9,436 nucleotides of DNA from an uncultured Clostridia bacterium (GTDB lineage: Bacteria; Bacillota; Clostridia; Oscillospirales; CAG-272). The number at the start of each line of letters is the position of its first letter. The first letter of the stretch is position 1. The notes beneath the pieces are model-generated. The model had not been told where the DNA came from. It made no database searches and saw only the letters and a program-made list of their open reading frames with translations. Made by a program: the position numbers and the translations under genes. The stretch lies in assembly GCA_947306035.1 (NCBI GenBank), contig CAMZFG010000020.1, positions 1 through 9,436 of the forward strand, written 5' to 3'. Below are positions 1 through 8,540 of this stretch, one piece after another.

Positions 1-1056
1 GTCGGCGCGGCGGCCGAAAAAGCGCTCGAAGTGCGGGTGCGAGGTCAGCACGTAGATCTGCCACGGGTCGAGTTTCGCAAAGGCGCGCCCCACGTCGGCA
101 TAAAGTTTTTCGACCTCGGCGGGGGTCAGCATACGCTCGCCGTAGGGCGGGTTGCACACCACCGTGCCGCGTCGGTCGGGCGCGGGTTTTTCGATATGCC
201 GCGCGTCGGCCTCGAAAAAGCGGATAACGCGGGCAACGCCGGCCCTCCCGGCGTTCTCTTTGGCAAAGGCCAGCACCTTCGGGTCGATATCGGAGCCGAA
301 CAGTTCGGGCGCGGCGTCCCGTTTTTCCACGCTCTTGGCCTCTTCGCGGGCGGCGTTCCACAGGCGGCGGTCGATAAAGCCGAAGTCCTCGCCGGCAAAC
401 GGGCGGTCGGCGCCGGGCGCTTTGCCGAGCAGGATCATGGCCGCCTCGATGACGATGGTGCCGGAGCCGCAGAAGGGATCCCAGAACAGCACGTCCTCGC
501 GGGGTCTGGCCGTCAGCGCCATGGCTGCGGCCAGCGTTTCACGGAGAGGGGCGGCGCCCGCCGCGGGCCGGTAGCCCCTTTTGTGCAGCGCCGTGCCGCT
601 GGTGTCGATCATGATCGTGGCGACGTCTTTGAAAATGAAGAACTCGATCTGATATTTCGTTCTCTCTTCGGGCAGCCACCTCACGCCGTACGCCGCCGAA
701 AGCCGCTCGGCGGCCGCTTTTTTGATAATGCTCTGGCAGTCGGGCACCGAGTAGAGTTTGCTTTTGATGCTGTGCCCCTTGACGGGAAAGGCGTCGTTTT
801 TGCCGATATAGTCCTCAAGCGGCAGGGCGCGCACCCCGTCGAACAGGGCGGTAAAGGTATCGGCGGCAAAGGAGCCGAGCTTTACATAGACCCGCTCGGC
901 GCAGCGCAGAAACACGTTGGCGCGCGCCATATCGGCTTTCGTACCCGCAAAGGTGACGCGCCCCTCCATGGTGTCAAGGCGGCGGCAGCCGAGGGCGTCG
1001 ATCTCGGCGCCCAGTTGTTTTTCCAGCCCGAAAAGGCAAGTTGCCACAAACTCCAT
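1..1056 (-). CDS. THUMP-domain class I SAM-dependent RNA methyltransferase (YpsC/RlmL type), C-terminus cut by window edge
   Basis: Probable 23S rRNA guanine-N2 methyltransferase, using S-adenosylmethionine in the cytoplasm. The 352 codons present begin [10 protein letters not shown] and stay open to base 1. Residues about 45-155 fit the THUMP RNA-binding domain, followed by the family's HKRGYR motif (158-163). The Rossmann methyltransferase domain then shows the SAM-binding DPFCGSGT (193-200), the acidic strand end GSDIDP (254-259) and the catalytic NPPYGER (302-308), the NPPY type used for exocyclic amino or N-methylation. Family members are about 375-380 residues, so some 25 are probably missing. 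The ATG (1056-1054) shares one base with the uvrA stop codon (TAATG) and has no strong Shine-Dalgarno of its own, so translation is probably coupled to uvrA. Family assignment is firm; the modified base is inferred from E. coli RlmL and B. subtilis YpsC. Confidence 0.9.
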   Translation of the reverse strand, partial: MEFVATCLFGLEKQLGAEIDALGCRRLDTMEGRVTFAGTKADMARANVFLRCAERVYVKLGSFAADTFTALFDGVRALPLEDYIGKNDAFPVKGHSIKSKLYSVPDCQSIIKKAAAERLSAAYGVRWLPEERTKYQIEFFIFKDVATIMIDTSGTALHKRGYRPAAGAAPLRETLAAAMALTARPREDVLFWDPFCGSGTIVIEAAMILLGKAPGADRPFAGEDFGFIDRRLWNAAREEAKSVEKRDAAPELFGSDIDPKVLAFAKENAGRAGVARVIRFFEADARHIEKPAPDRRGTVVCNPPYGERMLTPAEVEKLYADVGRAFAKLDPWQIYVLTSHPHFERFFGRRAD

Positions 1057-3882
1057 TACTGATTTCTGACCAGCCATTTCTTTAAGAATTCCCCGGTGTA
1101 GGACGTGGGGTGCTTTGCCACCTCTTCGGGCGTGCCGCAGGTCACAAGCGTGCCGCCGCCCTCTCCCCCCTCGGGGCCGAGGTCGATGATATAGTCGGCG
1201 GTCTTGATAACGTCGAGATTGTGCTCGATGACCAGCACCGTGTTGCCCGCCTCGACCAGTCTGTTGAGCATGTTCAGCAGCATGGCCACGTCGGCGCTGT
1301 GCAGGCCCGTGGTCGGCTCGTCGAGAATATAAATGGTCTTGCCCGTGCTGCGTTTGGAAAGTTCGGTCGCCAGGCGGATGCGCTGGGCTTCGCCGCCCGA
1401 CAGCGTGGTCGAGGACTGGCCGATGCCGATATAGCCGAGCCCCACGTCGTAGAGCGTCTGCAATTTGCGCTGAATGGCGGGAATGCCGTCGAAAAAGGCA
1501 AGTCCCTCCTCCACCGTCATGTTCAGCACGTCGGAAATGTTCTTTCCTTTATAATGCACGTCGAGCGTGTCGCGGTTATAGCGTTTGCCGCGGCACACGT
1601 CGCAGGTGACGTACACGTCGGGCAAAAAGTGCATTTCGATCTTTTTGACGCCGTCGCCCTCGCAGGCCTCGCACCGGCCGCCCTTGACGTTGAAGGAGAA
1701 GCGGCCGCCGGTATAGCCGCGTGCTTTGGCCTCTTTGGTCCTGGCAAACAGATCGCGGATCTCGTTAAAGAGGCCCGTATAGGTGGCGGGGTTGGAGCGG
1801 GGCGTGCGCCCGATGGGGCTCTGGTCGATATCGATGACCTTGTCGAGATATTCCGCGCCCTCGATGCTGTCGTAAGGGCCGGGATAGGCCAGCGCCCTGT
1901 TCAGGCGCGAGGCGAGATAGGGATACAGCACCCCGTTGACCAGCGACGATTTGCCGGAGCCGGAAACGCCCGTGACGCACACGAAGCAGCCGAGCGGAAT
2001 GGAGACGTTGAGATTTTTCAGGTTATGCTCGCGCGCACCGGAAATGCGCAGAAAATGCCCGTTGCCGGGGCGGCGCACGGCGGGGACCACGATCTTTTTG
2101 CGGCCCGCCAGGTAGTCGCCCGTGATCGAATCGGGACAGGCCATGATGTCGGCGGGCGTGCCCGTGGCCACGATCTTGCCGCCGTGAATGCCCGCGCCGG
2201 GGCCGACGTCGACGACAAAGTCGGCGGCTTCGATAGTCTCCTCGTCGTGTTCCACCACGATCACGCTGTTGCCGAGATCGCGCAGGCGCTGCAGGGTGCG
2301 GATCAGTTTGACGTTGTCGCGCTGATGCAGGCCGATGCTGGGCTCGTCGAGGATATACAGCACGCCCATAAGTGAAGAGCCGATCTGCGTGGCCAGCCGG
2401 ATGCGCTGGGCTTCCCCGCCCGACAGCGTGCCCGCCTTGCGGGAGAGGGTGAGATAGTCGAGCCCCACGCTGATGAGGAAACCGAGGCGCGAGCGCACTT
2501 CTTTGAGAATGTCGCGAGCGATGGTCTGCTCCGTTTCGTTCAACGTAAGGCCGTTGACGAATGCCAGCGCGTCGCTGATGGAAAGGCAGCAGAGATCGTA
2601 GATATTGAGCCCGCCCACCGTGACGGCCAGCACCGTTTTCGACAGGCGTTTGCCGCCGCATTCGGGACAGGGCGCGTCCTCGATGAAATCTTCGTAATAC
2701 TCGTTGCCGCCCATGTTCATACGGTTCTCGATCATTTTGACGATGCCCTCGAATTTGACGATCTGCTCGTGCCGCTCGTGGGCAAAATAACGCACCACGT
2801 GGTACTTTTCGTCGCCGGAGCCGTAGTAGAGCACGTTTTTCTGCTCTTCGGTAAAGTCCTTGACCGGCGTTTTCAGAGTAAAGCCGAACCGCTTGCCGAC
2901 CTCGGCGAAGAGCGGGCCGTTCCAACTGACCTCTTCGAGCGTTTTGAAGCCGTTGACGGCAATGGCGCCCTCGGAGAGGGAGAGCGACGGGTCGGGGATC
3001 AGTTTATAGACCGCCAGGCGGCGCATGGAGCCGAGACCCGCGCAGCGGGGGCAGGCCCCCTGCGGGTTGTTGAACGAGAACATGCGGGGCTCGAGTTCGC
3101 CGAAAGAAATGCCGTGCTCCTCGCAGGCGTACCGCTGCGAAAAGGAAAGTTCGGCGGGCGCCTCTTCCCCGTCGCGCGCCACCGGCACGATCAGCAGCAT
3201 GCCGTCGGAGAGGGTGAGCGCCGTTTCCACCGAGTCGCCGAGGCGCGCGCGGATGTCGCCCCGGTTGACCAGACGATCCACCACCACCTCGATGGTGTGC
3301 TTGACGTTCTTATCCAGTTTGATCTCTTCGGTCAGGTCGTACATACTGCCGTCCACGCGCACGCGGGCATATCCGCTCTTGCGCGCGTCGGCTATCACCT
3401 TTTCGTGCATGCCCTTCTGGGCGCGCACCACCGGCGCCAGCACCATGAAACGGGTGCCCTCGGGCAGGGCCAGGATGCGGTCGACGATCTGATCTTTGCT
3501 CTGCTGGCGGATCTCCTTGCCGCAAATCGGGCAATGCGGCACGCCGATGCGGGCGTACAAAAGGCGCAGATAATCGTAAATTTCCGTCACCGTGCCCACG
3601 GTAGAGCGCGGGTTTTTGGATGTCGTTTTCTGGTCGATGGAAATGGCGGGCGACAGCCCCTCGATCGAGTCGATATCCGGCTTGTCGAGCTGCCCCAAAA
3701 ACATGCGGGCATAGGAAGAGAGCGACTCCACGAAGCGGCGGTGTCCCTCCGCGTAGATGGTGTCGAACGCCAGCGACGATTTGCCCGAACCGGAAAGGCC
3801 GGTGAACACCACCAGTTTATCCCGCGGGATCGTGACGTCGATATTTTTCAGGTTGTGGACGCGCACGCCCTTCAATTTCAGT

Positions 3883-3893
<11 letters not shown>
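1056..3893 (-). CDS. uvrA: UvrABC excinuclease subunit A, damage-sensing ABC ATPase
   Basis: Nucleotide excision repair: a UvrA dimer scans DNA, recognises bulky lesions with UvrB and loads UvrB. The 945-residue length is normal. The first ABC module has Walker A GLSGSGKS (32-39), signature [12 protein letters not shown] (490-501) and Walker B LYILDEP (512-518). The second has GVSGSGKS (642-649), [12 protein letters not shown] (831-842) and IYILDEP (854-860). Zinc-ligand pairs appear as C121/C124 with C257/H260, C281/C284 with C409/C412, and C741/C744 with C764/C767; the C257-x2-H260 pair has His in place of the fourth Cys of the E. coli-type finger. The open frame extends 23 codons further upstream into uvrB, but the ATG at 3893 is chosen because AGAAGGAC lies just before it and [17 protein letters not shown] is the normal family N-terminus. 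It overlaps the uvrB end by 11 bases and joins the methyltransferase through TAATG. Confidence 0.98.
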
Positions 3894-5877
<1,984 letters not shown>

Positions 5878-5884
5878 GACGATC

Positions 5885-5892
5885 CCTCCTTT
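5885..5892 (-). promoter_or_regulatory. Strong ribosome binding site for uvrB
   Basis: AAAGGAGG on the minus strand lies seven bases before the GTG at 5877. This near-perfect anti-SD match supports a GTG start for uvrB; no in-frame ATG lies closer to it. Confidence 0.9.
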
Positions 5893-5913
5893 CGGCCCCG
5901 GTGAAACAGTATT

Positions 5914-5942
5914 ATTGTATCATAAGGAAAAATAAATGTAAA
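5914..5942 (-). promoter_or_regulatory. Sigma-A type promoter for the uvrB-uvrA-methyltransferase operon
   Basis: On the minus strand, TTTACA (5942-5937) is followed by exactly 17 bases and then TACAAT (5919-5914). A TG one base upstream of the -10 (TGATACAAT) makes an extended -10 element. The start would fall near 5907, leaving an untranslated leader of about 30 bases before the uvrB GTG. I see no B. subtilis-type LexA box (CGAAC-N4-GTTCG) over or beside it and no E. coli-type CTGT-N8-ACAG dyad, so SOS control cannot be supported from the sequence. Confidence 0.8.
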
Positions 5943-6004
5943 GCGCCGCCGCGGGAATTTTCGGTTTTTGTGCGGTTTTGCCCCGTCGAAATGCCGCGCG
6001 GGCA

Positions 6005-6033
6005 TTGACTTTTGCCGTTTGACGGCTTATAAT
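6005..6033 (+). promoter_or_regulatory. Near-consensus plus-strand promoter without an obvious gene
   Basis: TTGACT (6005-6010), a 17-base spacer and TATAAT (6028-6033) match the sigma-A consensus at 11 of 12 positions. The spacer holds an inverted repeat, GCCGT-TTG-ACGGC (6014-6026), which could be an operator. Transcription would start near 6040 and run at once through the GC hairpin at 6051-6070 and into the 3' end of the opposing membrane-protein gene. No plus-strand gene follows before 6785. It could be an antisense or short-RNA promoter, or a chance match. Confidence 0.55.
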
Positions 6034-6040
6034 GGCAGGT

Positions 6041-6070
6041 GAAAACAAAAGGCGGCCCCGGCGGGCCGCC
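6041..6070 (-). terminator. Intrinsic terminator of the membrane-protein gene
   Basis: An 8-base-pair all-GC stem, GGCGGCCC (6051-6058) with GGGCCGCC (6063-6070), has a four-base loop. Read on the minus strand it is followed by TTTTGTTTTC (6050-6041), the classic Rho-independent layout, and starts 11 bases after the TAA stop at 6082. On the plus strand the next T-run (6079-6083) begins eight bases after the stem, so termination in that direction would be weaker. Confidence 0.85.
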
Positions 6071-6081
6071 GTCAACGGTTT

Positions 6082-6663
6082 TTATTCGGGTCTGCCGTTG
6101 TTTTTGACGTCTTTGTTCTTGGCGATCAGCAGATTGGTGGCGTGCAGTTGGTAACTGCCGAGGATATAGGCGACGCCGCACACCAGCACCGCCGGCGCGA
6201 TGATGGCGAAATAGACCCAGGCAAAGTCGTGCAGCTGCAGGCCGCGGAACGGCACGGCCAGAATGCCCTGGTACATGCCCTCGACGATCAGGGCGACGAC
6301 GGAGACCGCCGCGGAAAAGCCGTTCCACGCGTGCCCTTCCGGCACAAAAGCGCCCGGCAGGATCAGCAGCGCCAGCAGCAGGTTGAGGGCGTTGGCGACC
6401 AGCGCGATCGCGAACCCGCGCCAAAGCCCGCGCGGCGTGCCGTGCGCCGCGGCCTTGATGCCGTCTTTGGCGCCGACTTCCCACATGTGGACGTACAAAA
6501 GAAACAGGTAAAAGACCGTCACGAAAACGCCGGCGCCCACCTGCAGACCGCGGTTGCCCTTATAACCGAACGCCAGCGCCATGGCCATGCCCATCAGGGC
6601 AAGAGCCAGCTGCGTGAGAAACAGCTTGAAAGCGCTGTAGGAATACTGCTTGAAAAAGGTCAC
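6082..6663 (-). CDS. Uncharacterised multi-pass membrane protein, 193 aa
   Basis: I do not recognise a named family. Five hydrophobic segments are visible at about 13-33, 41-60, 83-104, 117-138 and 148-170, with a short Lys-rich tail (AKNKDVKNNGRPE), so it is an integral membrane protein. The loop after segment 2 reads WEVGAKDGIK (61-70), and segment 3 is preceded by RGLWRGF (78-84); these charged stretches are the most motif-like parts. No signal-peptide cleavage site, transporter signature or enzyme motif is evident. The GTG start (6663-6661) has GGGGGTG six to twelve bases upstream as a moderate ribosome binding site. The gene stands alone: promoter at 6703-6731 and terminator at 6041-6070, so it is not part of the uvr operon. 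Reality of the gene is well supported by hydrophobicity and flanking signals; its function is unknown. Confidence 0.8.
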   Translation of the reverse strand: MTFFKQYSYSAFKLFLTQLALALMGMAMALAFGYKGNRGLQVGAGVFVTVFYLFLLYVHMWEVGAKDGIKAAAHGTPRGLWRGFAIALVANALNLLLALLILPGAFVPEGHAWNGFSAAVSVVALIVEGMYQGILAVPFRGLQLHDFAWVYFAIIAPAVLVCGVAYILGSYQLHATNLLIAKNKDVKNNGRPE

Positions 6664-6702
6664 GGCGACACCCCCGTTAGCATTTTGCTTATTTCTGCAC
6701 TT

Positions 6703-6731
6703 ATTATAGCGGATGCGCGCCGTTTTTGCAA
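6703..6731 (-). promoter_or_regulatory. Promoter of the membrane-protein gene
   Basis: Minus strand: TTGCAA (6731-6726), 17-base spacer, perfect TATAAT (6708-6703). Initiation near 6696 would give a leader of about 33 bases. The -35 box matches 4 of 6 consensus positions and is its own reverse complement, so it can also serve the opposite direction. Confidence 0.7.
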
Positions 6732-6745
6732 TCGCAAACGCAATT
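6725..6745. repeat. Short GCAA-type repeats and palindrome in the divergent promoter region
   Basis: Three adjacent hexamers, GCAATC (6728-6733), GCAAAC (6734-6739) and GCAATT (6740-6745), form a direct array. The first two also lie in a palindrome TTTGC-AATC-GCAAA (6725-6738) that covers the -35 of the membrane-gene promoter. A regulator bound here could affect both directions. This is a pattern seen by eye; AT-rich promoter DNA produces such repeats by chance fairly often. Confidence 0.4.
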
Positions 6746-6755
6746 TTTTTACATT
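6726..6755 (+). promoter_or_regulatory. Possible promoter of the recombinase-HAD-kinase operon
   Basis: TTGCAA (6726-6731) with an 18-base spacer and TACATT (6750-6755, 4 of 6 matches) would start transcription near 6762, about 11 bases before the recombinase ribosome binding site. It is weaker than the opposing promoter and shares its -35 hexamer. No better plus-strand pair is visible between 6664 and 6784; TATTAT at 6702-6707 lacks a matching -35. Confidence 0.4.
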
Positions 6756-6772
6756 TATCCCGTCCGCGGAGA

Positions 6773-6778
6773 AAGGAG
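6773..6778 (+). promoter_or_regulatory. Ribosome binding site deciding the recombinase start
   Basis: AAGGAG (within GAAAGGAGAA) ends six bases before the GTG at 6785. It supports this GTG over the in-frame ATG at 6713, which lies in the promoter region and would add 24 residues unlike a Xer N-terminus. Confidence 0.85.
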
Positions 6779-6784
6779 AACGCC

Positions 6785-7816
6785 GTGAAAAAGCCCTATG
6801 CCGTCGCACTTTCGGAAATGCCCCTGCCCGTGCAGGAGTTTGCCGCCTACAAAACGGGCATTCAGAACTGCTCGCAAAAAACGGTCTCCGAGTACCTGCT
6901 CGATCTGCGCACGTTCTTTCGGTATATCGTGGCGACCCGCGACGGCGTTGACCCCGAATCGGACGAGTTTCTCAACATCGACATCAGCGGGCTCGACCTT
7001 GACTTTATCGGTTCGGTGCGCACCACAGAGATCTACGCTTTTCTGCAGTACACCGGCTCGGTTCGCAAAAATTTGTGGGCGGCCAAAGCCCGCAAACTGG
7101 TATCGGTCCGCATGCTCTATCGGTATCTCGTCACCAAAACGAAGCAGTTAAAGGTCAATCCGGCGGCGGATATCGAGTCGCCCAAACGACAGCAGACCCT
7201 GCCGAAATTCCTCTCGCTGCAGGAGTCGCTCCTGCTGCTTGAAACGATCAAAAACGACCGTTCTTCCCGCACCGTCCTGCGGGATTATGCCATTGTGACC
7301 CTGTTTCTCAACTGCGGCATGCGCGTCTCGGAGCTGTGCGGCATCGACCTCTCCGACCTCAACCGCGAAATGCGCTCGCTGCGGGTGACGGGCAAAGGCG
7401 CGAAGGAGCGCATCATCTACCTCAACGACGCCTGCCGCGCGGCCCTGGCCGACTACCTGCCGGAGCGCATGGCCGAAAAGAACGGCCGCAGCGACAAGGA
7501 AAAAGCGCTGTTTTTGAGCGAGCGCGAGCAGCGCATCAGCGTCAAAACGGTACAATGGATGGTCTACAAATATCTGGATCGCGCGGGGCTCGGCGACCGG
7601 CATCTCTCGGTCCACAAACTGCGTCACACCGCCGCCACGCTGATGTATCAGTCGGGGCAGGTCGACGTGCGCGTGCTCAAGGATATCCTCGGGCACGAGC
7701 AACTCAATACCACGCAGATCTACACCCACGTCAGCAGCGCCGACATGGAGAACGCCATGACCAAAAATCCCCTTTCCGCCGTCACGCGCAAAGAGAAAAA
7801 AGGAGAAAACACATGA
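6785..7816 (+). CDS. Tyrosine recombinase, XerC/XerD-like
   Basis: Site-specific recombinase that cuts and rejoins DNA through a 3'-phosphotyrosine; chromosomal Xer proteins resolve chromosome dimers at dif. The 343-residue protein has an N-terminal SAM-like core-binding domain (about 12-120) and a C-terminal catalytic domain (about 138-325). All active-site residues are visible: R180 (CGMRVSEL), K204 (VTGKGAKER), H277 and R280 (HKLRHTAA), H304 (LGHEQ) and Y313 (QIYTHV). Typical XerC/XerD are about 295-305 residues; the extra length is mainly an acidic stretch at about 51-77 in the N-terminal domain and a basic tail (TRKEKKGENT). No phage or transposon genes adjoin it and base composition matches its neighbours, so a resident Xer is more likely than a mobile-element integrase. 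XerC and XerD cannot be told apart here. The stop overlaps the HAD gene start (ATGA). Confidence 0.9.
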   Translation: MKKPYAVALSEMPLPVQEFAAYKTGIQNCSQKTVSEYLLDLRTFFRYIVATRDGVDPESDEFLNIDISGLDLDFIGSVRTTEIYAFLQYTGSVRKNLWAAKARKLVSVRMLYRYLVTKTKQLKVNPAADIESPKRQQTLPKFLSLQESLLLLETIKNDRSSRTVLRDYAIVTLFLNCGMRVSELCGIDLSDLNREMRSLRVTGKGAKERIIYLNDACRAALADYLPERMAEKNGRSDKEKALFLSEREQRISVKTVQWMVYKYLDRAGLGDRHLSVHKLRHTAATLMYQSGQVDVRVLKDILGHEQLNTTQIYTHVSSADMENAMTKNPLSAVTRKEKKGENT

Positions 7817-8511
7817 TCAAAGCCGTTCTGTTCGATCTGGACTGCACGCTGTACGACCGCGACGACGTTTACGTCAACCTGCTTGCGACGTTCAAGCGTT
7901 TCTACGCCGACCGGCTGACCCGCGGCATGGACGACGAAACGCTTTTGCGTTTGCTGTGCCGGGCAGACCGCGTCGGCAGTTATCTCAACCGGGGCTGGCC
8001 CGGCATACTGGAAAAGCAGATCGAGGCGGGCATCTGGCAGGACCCGCCCACCGGCGACGAACTGCTCGATTTCATCCACGCGCATTTTGCCGACGCGGTG
8101 CGCCCCTGGCCCGACGCCGCGCCTTTGATGGACACCTTGAAACGGCAGGGGTACAAACTGGGGCTCGTCACCAACGGCCCCGAGGATTTTCAAACGCTGA
8201 AAGCGAAAAAGACCGGGCTTTACGACTGTTTTGACTGCGTGCTGACCAGCGGCGCGGAAGGCCGCGCCAAACCGCACCCGCAGATCTTTGCACACGCGCT
8301 TGCCCTGCTCGGCTGCAACGCCGAAGAAGCGGTGTTCGTGGGCGACAGCCCCGTGGCCGACGTGTGCGGCGCGCGCGGCGTCGGCATGCACGCGATATGG
8401 ATGCGCTATTACGACCTGTGGCCCGCCCCGTACGCGAAGCCGGCGTACAGCGTGGCGCGGCTCTCGGAAGTGCCGGCTATCCTGAAAAAGATCGACCGCA
8501 AAGGGCGATAA
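7813..8511 (+). CDS. HAD-superfamily hydrolase, probable small-molecule phosphatase
   Basis: Cytoplasmic Mg-dependent phosphohydrolase of 232 residues. Motif I is FDLDCTLYD (7-15), with nucleophile D8 and acid/base D10; Cys11 replaces the usual Gly. A helical C1-type cap spans about 15-95. Motif II is VTNG (T120), motif III RAKPHP (K153), and motif IV VGDSPVAD (D178 and D183). The layout resembles YjjG/phosphoglycolate-phosphatase-like members, but substrates cannot be read from motifs in this family. The ATG is preceded by AAGGAGAAAACAC, with AGGAG seven bases upstream and inside the end of the recombinase gene, and overlaps its stop by four bases, so the two are probably translated together. 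The kinase gene starts 29 bases after the stop. Pairing with a sugar kinase could mean phosphate turnover on a related metabolite, but this is conjecture. Confidence 0.88.
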   Translation: MIKAVLFDLDCTLYDRDDVYVNLLATFKRFYADRLTRGMDDETLLRLLCRADRVGSYLNRGWPGILEKQIEAGIWQDPPTGDELLDFIHAHFADAVRPWPDAAPLMDTLKRQGYKLGLVTNGPEDFQTLKAKKTGLYDCFDCVLTSGAEGRAKPHPQIFAHALALLGCNAEEAVFVGDSPVADVCGARGVGMHAIWMRYYDLWPAPYAKPAYSVARLSEVPAILKKIDRKGR

Positions 8512-8540
8512 GGTAACGAAAAACGCTATCGGAGACGAAT

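Noticed and set aside
31..1062. Long plus-strand open frame opposite the methyltransferase
   Set aside because: Its product is low-complexity (many Gly, Ala, His, Gln) with no family features, while the minus strand encodes a clear THUMP methyltransferase.
2023..2925. 300-codon minus-strand frame inside uvrA
   Set aside because: It is out of frame within uvrA and strongly Arg-rich, typical of a frame-shifted reading of a GC-rich gene.
6664..6784. A dif-like site next to the recombinase
   Set aside because: No 28-base sequence with two 11-base arms resembling known dif sites was found here or at 5900-5942, although both stretches are AT-rich.
6713..6784. 24-residue N-terminal extension of the recombinase from the ATG at 6713
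   Set aside because: It lacks a ribosome binding site and would start inside the promoter, while the GTG at 6785 has a well-placed AAGGAG.
6142..6951. 269-codon plus-strand frame over the membrane-protein gene, possibly served by the orphan promoter
   Set aside because: Composition is that of an antisense shadow (Gln, His, Arg, Asp rich). It has no ribosome binding site and crosses the divergent promoters and the recombinase start.
8512..8540. Terminator or promoter between the HAD and kinase genes
   Set aside because: The gap is only 29 bases, with no GC hairpin plus T-run and no -35/-10 pair, so co-transcription is simpler.
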